A stretch of DNA of 14,904 bases from UBA6921 sp964532385. Lineage in GTDB: Bacteria; Pseudomonadota; Gammaproteobacteria; SG8-11. This document shows positions 1 to 6,475 of this stretch, in pieces. Position numbers and translations under genes: made by a program. The notes under the pieces were generated by a model. That model saw only the letters and a list, made by a program, of their open reading frames with translations, ran no database searches and had not been told where the DNA came from. Numbering within the stretch: position 1 is the first letter of the stretch; each line of letters starts with the position of its first letter. The stretch is from positions 1 to 14,904 of the forward strand of contig CAZHHW010000085.1 of the NCBI GenBank assembly GCA_964532385.1, written 5' to 3'.

Positions 1-203
1 AACCCGAATGGCTGGTGGTGGTGGGTATCTGCACACATCTGGGTTGCGTGCCGACGCACAAAGACGAAGGCTGGGTATGCCCGTGCCACGGCAGCCGCTA
101 CGACATGAGCGGACGCATTCTGCGCGGGCCCGCGCCGCGCAACCTGGAAGTGCCGCCGTATAAATTTCTCGCGGACAACAAACTTCTCATCGGTGAGGCT
201 TAA
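1..203 (+). CDS. petA: Rieske iron-sulfur subunit of cytochrome bc1 complex, C-terminal part
   Basis: This is the 3' end of a gene that begins before the window; the reading frame is open from base 3. Both loops that bind the Rieske [2Fe-2S] cluster are visible: CTHLGC, and CPCHGS about 15 residues later, giving the two Cys and two His ligands plus the two disulfide cysteines. The protein passes electrons from ubiquinol to cytochrome c1 on the periplasmic side of the inner membrane. The N-terminal membrane anchor lies outside the window. The stop at 201-203 is one base before the petB ATG, as expected for a petABC operon. Identity is very secure because of the two loops and the petB and petC neighbours; the only uncertainty is the missing N-terminus. 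Confidence 0.96.
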   Translation, partial: PEWLVVVGICTHLGCVPTHKDEGWVCPCHGSRYDMSGRILRGPAPRNLEVPPYKFLADNKLLIGEA

Positions 204-204
204 C

Positions 205-1443
205 ATGGGCGGCCCCATCGTTGACTGGATTGACCGGCGTTTCCCGCTGACTAGTTTTATCAAGCATGAACTCACCGAATATCCCACGCCACGGAATTTG
301 AGCATCTGGTGGAACTTCGGCTTCTTCGCCGGATTCATGCTGGTGTTGCAGATGATCAGCGGCTTGTTTCTCGCCATGCATTACAAACCCGATGCGCTTT
401 TGGCCTTTGCCTCGGTCGAGCACATCATGCGCGACGTAAACTACGGCTGGCTGATCCGTTATTTGCATTCAACTGGCGCCTCGGCATTTTTCGTGGTGAT
501 TTATATTCATATGGCACGCACGCTTTACTACGGTTCGTTTCGGGCGCCGCGTGAGCTGATGTGGTGGACCGGACAAATTTTATTGCTGTCGCTGATGGCG
601 ACCGCTTTCATGGGTTATTTGTTGCCGTGGGGCCAGATGTCGTTCTGGGGCGCGCAAGTGATTACCAATCTGTTTCGCGCCACGCCGTTCATCGGCGACC
701 AGGTCGTGATCTGGCTACGCGGCGATTTTTCGGTGGGCGATGCGACCTTGACGCGTTTTTATGCGCTGCATTTCCTGTTTCCCTTCCTGATCTGCGCTCT
801 GGTCGGAATTCATTTAATCGCATTGCACTTTGTAAAAAGCAGTAATCCGTCCGGCATTGATCTGGCGGATAAAGACAATATCCCGTTCCATCCGTATTTC
901 ACGTCCAAGGATTTTTATGGCCTGGGAATTTTCCTGATGGTGTTTTTTTCGGCGGTATTTTTTGTTCCGGAATTTTTTATCGAAGCTGCGAATAATATTC
1001 CGGCGAATCCGTTGCAGACACCGCCGCATATTGTGCCGGAATGGTATTTCCTGCCGTTCTACGCGATTCTGCGCGCGATTCCCGATTTGCTCGGCGGGGT
1101 TGTGGTCATGACATTATCCATTCTGGTATTCGCGCTGATGCCCTATCTTGACCGTTCCAAAATTCCGGGCGGCTCGCGTTATCGGCCTTTTTACCGAGCG
1201 ATGTTCTACGTGTTCCTCGTGGATATTGTCGTGCTCAGCTACGTCGGTGCTCAGCCGCCCACCGAAGCGATGGCATTGATCGGGCAGATTGCAACACTGG
1301 TATATTTCGGCTTGTTTGTACTGCTGCCGTATATGTCGGTGAAAGAAGAGGCTTGGCTGCGTAAGCGCGGCTTGCCGGTGGCAGTCGTGGCGATGTTGGC
1401 GAGCGAAGATGCGCAGCGAGTAACGATGAGGGCGCGCAAATGA
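205..1443 (+). CDS. petB: Cytochrome b subunit of ubiquinol-cytochrome c reductase
   Basis: The 412-residue membrane subunit of the bc1 complex carries hemes bL and bH and the Qo and Qi quinone sites. I chose ATG 205 because GAGG at 195-198 is well spaced before it; an in-frame GTG at 193 would overlap petA. Numbered from ATG 205, the four heme-ligand histidines are H88 and H102, then H189 and H203, each pair 14 apart as in the family. The Qo-site PEWY motif is at about 278-281, in PEWYFLPFYAILRAIP. Hydrophobic helices run through the protein, and a C-terminal extension past helix H gives the length usual for proteobacterial PetB. The TGA overlaps the petC start as ATGA, so translation is probably coupled. 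Confidence 0.97.
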   Translation: MGGPIVDWIDRRFPLTSFIKHELTEYPTPRNLSIWWNFGFFAGFMLVLQMISGLFLAMHYKPDALLAFASVEHIMRDVNYGWLIRYLHSTGASAFFVVIYIHMARTLYYGSFRAPRELMWWTGQILLLSLMATAFMGYLLPWGQMSFWGAQVITNLFRATPFIGDQVVIWLRGDFSVGDATLTRFYALHFLFPFLICALVGIHLIALHFVKSSNPSGIDLADKDNIPFHPYFTSKDFYGLGIFLMVFFSAVFFVPEFFIEAANNIPANPLQTPPHIVPEWYFLPFYAILRAIPDLLGGVVVMTLSILVFALMPYLDRSKIPGGSRYRPFYRAMFYVFLVDIVVLSYVGAQPPTEAMALIGQIATLVYFGLFVLLPYMSVKEEAWLRKRGLPVAVVAMLASEDAQRVTMRARK

Positions 1444-2108
1444 GGTTGGGATGCAGCATTGCGATCCTGCTGGGTTGCGCAGTGTTGAACGCCACTGCCA
1501 GTGAGCTGGCCGATGTCAGGTTTGAACGCTCGCCCGAGGCCTTGCTGCGCGGCGCCGAAGTCGTAACCAGCGTGTGCATGGGTTGTCACAGTCTGCACTA
1601 TGTCAAGTACCGGGACTTATTGCCCTTGGGTTTCAGCAGCGCAGCGGTGGATAAATTGCGCGGGAGTCGAAGTCTGGAAGAACCCCTGCTGAGTGCAATG
1701 ACCGATGACATGGCGATTGAACAGTTCGGTTTGGTTCCTCCAGACCAATCACTGTTGGCCAAAGCGCGCGAGGGCGGGGCGCGGTATATTTATTCGCTCT
1801 TAACCGGTTACGAGCAAGACGCCAAAGGCAGCGTGGCGAATCGATTATCTCCCGGGCTGCGCATGCCGGATATCCTCGGCTACGCTTCCGCTAATCCAGT
1901 GCAGCGTGCGGCCTTGCAGCAGCAAGTGCGTGACGCGGCGGTATTTCTGGAATGGGCTTCGGATCCTCATGCCAATGAACGCCGCCATCTGGGCATCTAT
2001 GTGCTGGCTTATCTGGCGATGCTAACTTTCCTGCTCTATCTCATCAAACGCCGTATATGGGCGCGCTTACCGCCGCCGGTGACGCGTTCGACGCGTTCAA
2101 TGCTCTAG
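1440..2108 (+). CDS. petC: Cytochrome c1 subunit of bc1 complex
   Basis: A 222-residue c-type cytochrome anchored at its C-terminus. The first 20 or so residues look like a signal peptide ending near NATA. The heme-attachment motif CMGCH is at residues 46-50. GLRMPDILG near residues 139-147 contains M142, the likely axial methionine by analogy with the GMP motif of Pseudomonas-type c1. A membrane anchor spans about 185-203 and is followed by the basic tail KRR. It accepts electrons from the Rieske centre and passes them to soluble cytochrome c. At 222 residues it is slightly shorter than the roughly 240-260 I expect for gammaproteobacteria. It overlaps petB by 4 nt and ends the recognisable petABC set. 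Confidence 0.95.
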   Translation: MRLGCSIAILLGCAVLNATASELADVRFERSPEALLRGAEVVTSVCMGCHSLHYVKYRDLLPLGFSSAAVDKLRGSRSLEEPLLSAMTDDMAIEQFGLVPPDQSLLAKAREGGARYIYSLLTGYEQDAKGSVANRLSPGLRMPDILGYASANPVQRAALQQQVRDAAVFLEWASDPHANERRHLGIYVLAYLAMLTFLLYLIKRRIWARLPPPVTRSTRSML

Positions 2109-2154
2109 GGGCTGTGGGTTTACATCTATTGCTCACTTGATTACGATGACGGGC

Positions 2155-2463
2155 ATGAAATGGTGCGGTATTTGTTTAGTTGTTGCGTTAGCGGGGGGCG
2201 CGCCAGTGTTGGCCTATGCAGCCCAGGACGAATGCGCGAATGGTTTGCAGTCGTATATGGAAGGGAACTTCGCCAAGGCGCTGAAAACGTTTGAAGCCGC
2301 CGCAAAAAAGAAAGACGGCTGTGCGCAGTTTCAGCTCGGCATGATGCATATGTATGGACGTGGCACCAAGAAGGACGAGGCCAAGGCCAAGGAGTGGTTC
2401 AGGAAATCCGCCGCCAGTGGTTTTGAAAAAGCCCAATTGCAGTTATCGCAAACCAATCCCTAA
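2155..2463 (+). CDS. Small secreted Sel1-repeat protein
   Basis: A 102-residue protein with a clear signal peptide (MKWCGICLVVALAGGAPVLAYA, cleavage probably before AQDE), so it is probably periplasmic. The mature part is essentially one and a half Sel1/TPR-like alpha-helical units: a first helix pair around ECANGLQSYMEGNFAKALKT, then a canonical Sel1 repeat with LGMMHMYGRGTKKDEAKAK and WFRKSAASGF. Such repeats generally act as protein-interaction scaffolds; the partner is unknown. It starts 46 nt after petC and could be cotranscribed with petABC. ATG 2146 and TTG 2137 are alternative in-frame starts; I prefer ATG 2155 because it gives the cleanest signal peptide, but no strong ribosome binding site settles it. 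Confidence 0.8.
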   Translation: MKWCGICLVVALAGGAPVLAYAAQDECANGLQSYMEGNFAKALKTFEAAAKKKDGCAQFQLGMMHMYGRGTKKDEAKAKEWFRKSAASGFEKAQLQLSQTNP

Positions 2464-2466
2464 CGC

Positions 2467-3288
2467 TTAACCGGTTTCTACCGGTGTTTCCGCCGCATTT
2501 CCCCAGTCCGACCACGAGCCCGCATAGCCACGCACGCGTGCGTAACCCAGCGATTTGAGCACCATATAAGTGTGCGCCGAACGATGATGGGTATGACAAT
2601 ACACAATCACTTCCTTGTCCGGCGTGATGCCACGTTGTGTCAGTAGTGCGCGTAATTCAGCAGGGGTTCTGAAGCGTAAATTGCGCGACTGATCCATGGC
2701 CAGCAACCAATCCATATTGACCGCCCCTGGAATATGACCGCCGCGTTCCGCGCTGCGCACTTCACCGGAAAATTCCCGGGCAGTACGGCAGTCGAGCAAA
2801 CGGATAGCAGGGTTTTTGAGGTTACTTAGAACATACGCACGATCCGCTACTACGCTGTTATTGACATTAACATTGTATACGCTCGGCGTAACCGCAACCG
2901 CTTCGCCATCCATAGGATGACCTTCGGCCGCCCAGGCGGCGAGTCCGCCATTTACTAGCGTGGTATGGGTGTGACCCATTGCGTGCAGAGTCCATAAAAA
3001 GCGGGCTGCCTTGCCGCCGCCTTCTTCGTCGTAGGCAACGACCTGGGTCTGGGCAGTAAGTCCCAGGCGGGAAAAAATTTCGCTCAGCGTCGTGGTGTCC
3101 GGCAACAGGCCGATCACCGGCGGTTTATTGCGAATGATTTTGGTGTAGTCCAAATGCACCGCGCCGGGGATGTGTTGACGCGCATAAATGTCGGCGCGGC
3201 AAAGGTCAATAACGCGTACCTTGGAATCCTTTAAATGATGTCCGAGGTCGTCGGGTTCGATTAGCAGCGGAAGCGTATCAGTGCTCAT
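2467..3288 (-). CDS. rhdA: Two-domain sulfurtransferase (rhodanese), RhdA type
   Basis: A 273-residue tandem rhodanese: an inactive N-terminal domain (about 10-125, no catalytic Cys in its loop) and an active C-terminal domain (about 148-265). The catalytic Cys is C231, in the loop CHTHHRS. Family members of the thiosulfate or mercaptopyruvate type usually have CRKG or CGSG loops. The THHRS form is the one I recall from Azotobacter vinelandii RhdA (CQTHHRS, 271 residues). The enzyme carries a persulfide and transfers sulfane sulfur to acceptors; thiosulfate is a classical in vitro donor, but the cellular donor is uncertain. The gene lies 5 nt downstream of suhB on the same strand, so the two are probably cotranscribed. 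No signal peptide is seen, so it is cytoplasmic. An sseA-type name is also possible. Confidence 0.9.
   Translation of the reverse strand: MSTDTLPLLIEPDDLGHHLKDSKVRVIDLCRADIYARQHIPGAVHLDYTKIIRNKPPVIGLLPDTTTLSEIFSRLGLTAQTQVVAYDEEGGGKAARFLWTLHAMGHTHTTLVNGGLAAWAAEGHPMDGEAVAVTPSVYNVNVNNSVVADRAYVLSNLKNPAIRLLDCRTAREFSGEVRSAERGGHIPGAVNMDWLLAMDQSRNLRFRTPAELRALLTQRGITPDKEVIVYCHTHHRSAHTYMVLKSLGYARVRGYAGSWSDWGNAAETPVETG
2470..2485. terminator. Possible bidirectional hairpin between convergent genes
   Basis: ACCGGT-TTCT-ACCGGT forms a perfect 6-bp stem with a 4-nt loop. It lies 6 nt after the Sel1 stop codon and covers the last codons of the rhodanese gene on the other strand. On the + strand it is followed only by GTTTCC, so the U-tract is poor. 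It may be a weak terminator or an mRNA 3'-end stabiliser shared by the two convergent units. Confidence 0.35.
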
Positions 3289-3293
3289 GGCGA

Positions 3294-4091
3294 TTAGCGT
3301 CTCAGCTCTGGGGTTAGATGGGGATGTAGCGTTTGCAGCAGCGATTTAAACACTTTGGGCGAACCGGCCACAATATTGCCGGTGTCCATGAATTCGCCGC
3401 CGCCGGACAAATCGCCGACCAAGCCGCCGGCTTCCTGGATCAACAATACCCCGGCGGCGACGTCCCACGGATTCAGGCCGAATTCCCAAAACCCATCCAG
3501 ACGCCCCGCGGCGACATAAGCCAAGTCCAGCGCGGCGGAACCGGCGCGGCGGATGCCGGCCGTCATCGGAGTCAGCGCTTTGAAGGTTTGTAGATAGCAG
3601 TCTAGATGTTGCTGGTAACGGAACGGGAAGCCCGTGCCCAGGAGTGCGCCGTCGAGACTTTTTAGTGTGCTCACGCGAATGCGTTTGTTATTGAGCTGGG
3701 CGCCCGCGCCGCGCGAGGCTGTGAAGATTTCCTGGCGCATCGGATCGTACACCACGCCGTGCGTCAAGATACCCTTGTGCTGGATTCCAATGGACACGGA
3801 GAATTGCGGAAAGCCGTGCAGAAAGTTGGTGGTGCCGTCGAGGGGATCGATGATCCACACATACTCTTCGCCCGCTTGTTCGCCGCTTTCTTCGGCGAGG
3901 ATGCCGTGATTGGTGTAATGCTTGCGAATCACCGCAATGATTTCCTGCTCGGCATTGCGATCGACTTCGCTGACGAAATCGTTGCGGGATTTCGATGCGA
4001 TCGTCAATGTGTCGATGCGATCGACCGAGCGCAGGATGACATTACCTGCCTGACGCGCGGCACGAACCGCAATATTGAGCATGGGATGCAT
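3294..4091 (-). CDS. suhB: Inositol-1-monophosphatase family protein SuhB
   Basis: A 265-residue member of the lithium-sensitive Mg-dependent phosphatase family; enteric SuhB is 267 residues. The N-terminus MHPMLNIAVRAARQAG closely resembles enteric SuhB, which fixes the start at ATG 4091. Metal and substrate motifs are intact: EES at about 67-69, IDPLDGTTNF at 81-90 (D82, D85, G86, T87), and WDVAAG with D210. SuhB hydrolyses myo-inositol 1-phosphate in vitro; in E. coli its main known role is as a ribosomal-RNA antitermination and ribosome-maturation cofactor. The gene is divergent from trmJ, the normal gammaproteobacterial arrangement, and is followed closely by the rhodanese gene. No obvious Shine-Dalgarno precedes the ATG. 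Confidence 0.95.
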   Translation of the reverse strand: MHPMLNIAVRAARQAGNVILRSVDRIDTLTIASKSRNDFVSEVDRNAEQEIIAVIRKHYTNHGILAEESGEQAGEEYVWIIDPLDGTTNFLHGFPQFSVSIGIQHKGILTHGVVYDPMRQEIFTASRGAGAQLNNKRIRVSTLKSLDGALLGTGFPFRYQQHLDCYLQTFKALTPMTAGIRRAGSAALDLAYVAAGRLDGFWEFGLNPWDVAAGVLLIQEAGGLVGDLSGGGEFMDTGNIVAGSPKVFKSLLQTLHPHLTPELRR

Positions 4092-4122
4092 GTGAGATTG
4101 GGCCGGCAGTTGTAGGGCGTGT

Positions 4123-4151
4123 ATTCTAGCAGGCGTGTCGTATCGCTTGAA
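4123..4151 (-). promoter_or_regulatory. Predicted sigma70 extended -10 promoter for suhB
   Basis: Read on the minus strand, there is TAGAAT (4123-4128) preceded by TGC, giving an extended -10 of TGCTAGAAT. TTCAAG (4146-4151) lies 17 nt further upstream as a weak -35. The -10 is about 31 nt before the suhB ATG, so the leader would be about 25 nt. Confidence 0.55.
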
Positions 4152-4197
4152 CGGAAAATTACATCAACATTTGCTACGAATAAGATGGTGACAGCAT

Positions 4198-4938
4198 TTG
4201 TCTCTGGCAATTTTATCCAATATCCGGATCGTATTGATCCATACCACGCATCCCGGCAACATCGGCGCCGCCGCGCGTGCGATGAAGACCATGGGTCTTA
4301 CGCATCTGCGCTTGGTCGCGCCTAAATTTTTTCCGCATGAAGAAGCGACGGCGCGCGCGGCGGGGGCGGCCGACGTGTTGGATAATGCGCAGGTGTACCC
4401 GGCATTTGCGGAGGCGGTTGCCGATTGCAGTCTGGTTTTGGGCGTCAGCGCGCGCGCCCGCACGATTGCCTGGCCACAATGGGATGCACGCGCGGCAGGT
4501 CAGCATATTGCCGATGCAGCGCAAAATTCACAGGTCGCGCTGGTGTTTGGATCTGAACGCGTTGGCTTGAGCAACGCGGACATCGATCATTGTCATGGGT
4601 TGGTGCAGATTCCGGCGAATCCGGATTATGCGAGTTTGAACCTGGCGGCCGCCGTGCAAGTTCTCGCTTATGAATTACGCGTCGCGGCGTTGGAGAGGGC
4701 TGGAAGAAAATCAACCTCGCCCGAACATGTTCCGGCAGATACCCAGGCGGTCGAACATTTCTATACTCATCTGCGGCAGACGTTGGTGGATGTCGCATTT
4801 CTGGATCCACAGAATCCCCGCCAGTTGATGCGCCGCCTGCGCCGCCTGTTCAACCGCGCGCTGCCTGATACAATGGAACTTAATATTTTGCGCGGCATAC
4901 TCGCGGCGGTTGACGCGAAAAACGCCAAATCCCGTTAA
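4198..4938 (+). CDS. trmJ: tRNA (cytidine/uridine-32-2'-O)-methyltransferase TrmJ
   Basis: A 246-residue SPOUT-class methyltransferase, the same length I recall for E. coli TrmJ. It uses S-adenosylmethionine to methylate the 2'-O of residue 32 in the tRNA anticodon loop. Family motifs are intact: IRIVLIHTTHPGNIGAAARA (residues 9-28), and the SAM-binding knot with FGSERVGLSN (117-126) and IPANPDYASLNLAAAVQV (138-155). The C-terminal part after about 165 resembles the family's helical tail. An in-frame stop (TGA 4189-4191) lies just upstream and no ATG precedes the conserved region, so the start is most likely TTG 4198; CTG 4204 and ATT 4210 are less likely. It is followed by cysE after 27 nt. 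Confidence 0.93.
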   Translation: MSLAILSNIRIVLIHTTHPGNIGAAARAMKTMGLTHLRLVAPKFFPHEEATARAAGAADVLDNAQVYPAFAEAVADCSLVLGVSARARTIAWPQWDARAAGQHIADAAQNSQVALVFGSERVGLSNADIDHCHGLVQIPANPDYASLNLAAAVQVLAYELRVAALERAGRKSTSPEHVPADTQAVEHFYTHLRQTLVDVAFLDPQNPRQLMRRLRRLFNRALPDTMELNILRGILAAVDAKNAKSR

Positions 4939-4965
4939 CTTGTTTTCAAGACCTGACACCAAATA

Positions 4966-5745
4966 ATGCTGCGACGTATCCGAGAAGACATTCAGTGTGT
5001 ATTTGAACGCGATCCCGCGGCGCGCAGCACTTTTGAAATCATCACCACCTATCCCGGGGTGCACGCGATTCTGGTTCATCACGTAACGCACTGGCTCTGG
5101 CACCTCAATGCGAAATGGCTGGCACGGTTTCTTGCGGCAATCGCGCGCTGGTTAACCGGGGTTGAAATTCATCCCGGCGCGAAAATCGGCCGGCGTTTTT
5201 TCATCGACCATGGTATGGGTGTAGTGATTGGCGAAACCGCAGAAATTGGCGACGACTGCACGCTCTACCATGGCGTGACGTTGGGCGGGACGAGCTGGAA
5301 GAAGGGCAAACGGCATCCCACGCTGGGCAATCAGGTGGTGGTTGGTGCTGGGGCGAAAATACTGGGACCCATCACCATTGGTGATGGCGGCCGTGTCGGG
5401 TCAAATGCGGTGGTTGTGAAAGATGTCGCACCCGGCGCGACCGTGGTGGGCGTGCCCGGCAAGGTAGTACAACAAGCCGACACGGAAGAGCGCGATGAGC
5501 AGCGGCGTGCGATGGCTAAAAAGATCGGCTTTGACGCGTATGGGCAAACCCAGGATATGACCGATCCGGTAGCGCATGCGATTAATCTCATGCTCGACCA
5601 TATGCACGCGGTGGATCGCCGGCTCGAAGCCATTTGCACTGCGTTGAAGGAATTGGATGTACCTATGAATGATGAAAAACTACCCGCCCTGGAGGGGTGC
5701 AAGATCACCCCGTCGGCAGACTCACCCCAGGAAGAAAAGTTGTGA
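4966..5745 (+). CDS. cysE: Serine O-acetyltransferase CysE
   Basis: A 259-residue left-handed beta-helix acetyltransferase that makes O-acetylserine from serine and acetyl-CoA, the committed step of cysteine synthesis. The N-terminal helical domain (1-65) is followed by hexapeptide repeats (about 68-165), with IHPGAKIGRRFFIDHGMG, VVIGETAEIG and YHGVTLGGTSWKKGKRHPTL holding the catalytic His/Asp region and the CoA-binding turn. After about residue 170 comes a charged helical C-terminal extension, typical of the Pseudomonas/Azotobacter type next to isc operons. Its product feeds cysteine to IscS encoded next door. No strong ribosome binding site is visible before ATG 4966. GGGGTG/CACCCC near 5694-5711 can form a short hairpin inside the 3' end, but no U-tract follows. 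Confidence 0.94.
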   Translation: MLRRIREDIQCVFERDPAARSTFEIITTYPGVHAILVHHVTHWLWHLNAKWLARFLAAIARWLTGVEIHPGAKIGRRFFIDHGMGVVIGETAEIGDDCTLYHGVTLGGTSWKKGKRHPTLGNQVVVGAGAKILGPITIGDGGRVGSNAVVVKDVAPGATVVGVPGKVVQQADTEERDEQRRAMAKKIGFDAYGQTQDMTDPVAHAINLMLDHMHAVDRRLEAICTALKELDVPMNDEKLPALEGCKITPSADSPQEEKL

Positions 5746-5780
5746 GATCAGGCATATATGAATGAAAATGCTCAAGCTGA

Positions 5781-5805
5781 ATAGTTGACTAAATTACTTG
5801 GCTAT
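5781..5805 (+). promoter_or_regulatory. IscR type 1 operator overlapping the isc promoter -35
   Basis: The 25-bp site has half-sites ATAGTTGACT and ACTTGGCTAT separated by AAATT. It agrees with the type 1 IscR consensus known from E. coli (bound by the [2Fe-2S] form) at 23 of 25 positions by my count. It contains TTGACT (5785-5790), a good -35 element, so bound IscR would block RNA polymerase. This supports negative feedback by cluster-loaded IscR on the iscR-iscX operon. Confidence 0.85.
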
Positions 5806-5815
5806 GGCTTACTGT
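5785..5815 (+). promoter_or_regulatory. Predicted sigma70 promoter of the isc operon
   Basis: TTGACT (5785-5790) is a 5/6 match to the -35 hexamer. The -10 is poorly defined: CTTACT (5808-5813, 17-nt spacer, with TG at 5805-5806) or TACTGT (5810-5815, 19-nt spacer) are candidates. Either predicts a leader of roughly 115 nt before iscR. Confidence 0.6.
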
Positions 5816-5888
5816 TCAGCATGGCAGATTGGATATCCGATGTAAGTGAAATGGTCTCGTTTGAAGGAAATCTGGCTTAACTGCCGCA

Positions 5889-5927
5889 TTTTCCTGAGAA
5901 TGTTGTCGTAATGATCAACTAGGAAAA
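5889..5927 (+). promoter_or_regulatory. Leader hairpin that could hide the iscR ribosome binding site
   Basis: TTTTCCT (5889-5895) is complementary to AGGAAAA (5921-5927), which overlaps the purine-rich AGGAAAAGG ribosome binding site of iscR. An inner stem GTTG (5902-5905) / CAAC (5916-5919) closes a 10-nt loop. The 7-bp outer and 4-bp inner stems are separated by an asymmetric internal loop. Pairing would mask the ribosome binding site just before ATG 5936. This is a reading of complementarity only; stability was not computed. Confidence 0.4.
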
Positions 5928-5935
5928 GGTACCCA

Positions 5936-6415
5936 ATGAAATTAACTACCAAAGGCCGCTATGCGGTGACTGCGATGTTGGATCTCGCCCTGCACAATGA
6001 CCAAGGACCGATCACACTGGCGGATATCTCCGAACGTCAAGGGATTTCCTTGTCTTATCTGGAACAGTTATTTTCCCGGCTGCGAAAAAATGGCCTGGTC
6101 GCCAGTGCGCGTGGCCCCGGCGGCGGTTACCGGCTGAGTCGCGATGCGAATGAAATTGCGGTGGTCGACGTTATTACCGCCGTGGACGAAAAAATTGACG
6201 CGCAGCGCTGTGAAGGTGCCGGGAATTGCCAGGATGAAAAAATCTGTTTGACCCATGAATTATGGGGAAAGCTAAGCGATCAGATTTATAAATTCCTCAA
6301 AGGCATCAGCCTCGGGGATTTAGTCAAGAATCATGCAATCTGTGAAGTGGCTGAACGGCAAGATCGTGAAATTGCGGAATATCGCGGTGGTAAACGCGTC
6401 TCTCTGGGTGTGTAA
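5936..6415 (+). CDS. iscR: Fe-S-sensing transcription regulator IscR
   Basis: A 159-residue Rrf2-family regulator. The N-terminus MKLTTKGRYAVTAMLDLALH nearly copies enteric IscR, and the winged helix-turn-helix lies in about residues 1-65, with GISLSYLEQLFSRLRKNGLV as recognition region. Cluster ligands C92, C98, C104 and H107 are all present at the same positions as in E. coli. With a [2Fe-2S] cluster it represses its own operon through type 1 sites; the apo form can still bind type 2 sites. The cognate type 1 site lies about 130 nt upstream at 5781-5805. The start is fixed by AGGAAAAGG seven nt before ATG 5936. It is the first gene of the isc operon; iscS follows after 60 nt. Confidence 0.97.
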   Translation: MKLTTKGRYAVTAMLDLALHNDQGPITLADISERQGISLSYLEQLFSRLRKNGLVASARGPGGGYRLSRDANEIAVVDVITAVDEKIDAQRCEGAGNCQDEKICLTHELWGKLSDQIYKFLKGISLGDLVKNHAICEVAERQDREIAEYRGGKRVSLGV

Positions 6416-6475
6416 CTCCACGGTTATCCGGAGTACCGAATGTTGGTGGAATAACTTTAGGAAGGTAAAGACTCA

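Noticed and set aside
193..204. GTG 193 as the petB start
   Set aside because: It would overlap petA, and the GAGG ribosome binding site fits ATG 205; the extra residues are not typical of cytochrome b.
5694..5711. GGGGTG/CACCCC hairpin at the end of cysE as a terminator
   Set aside because: It lies inside the coding sequence and is not followed by a U-tract.
5758..5784. A short frame (MNENAQAE) between cysE and iscR
   Set aside because: It lies upstream of the isc promoter, overlaps the IscR operator and has no ribosome binding site.
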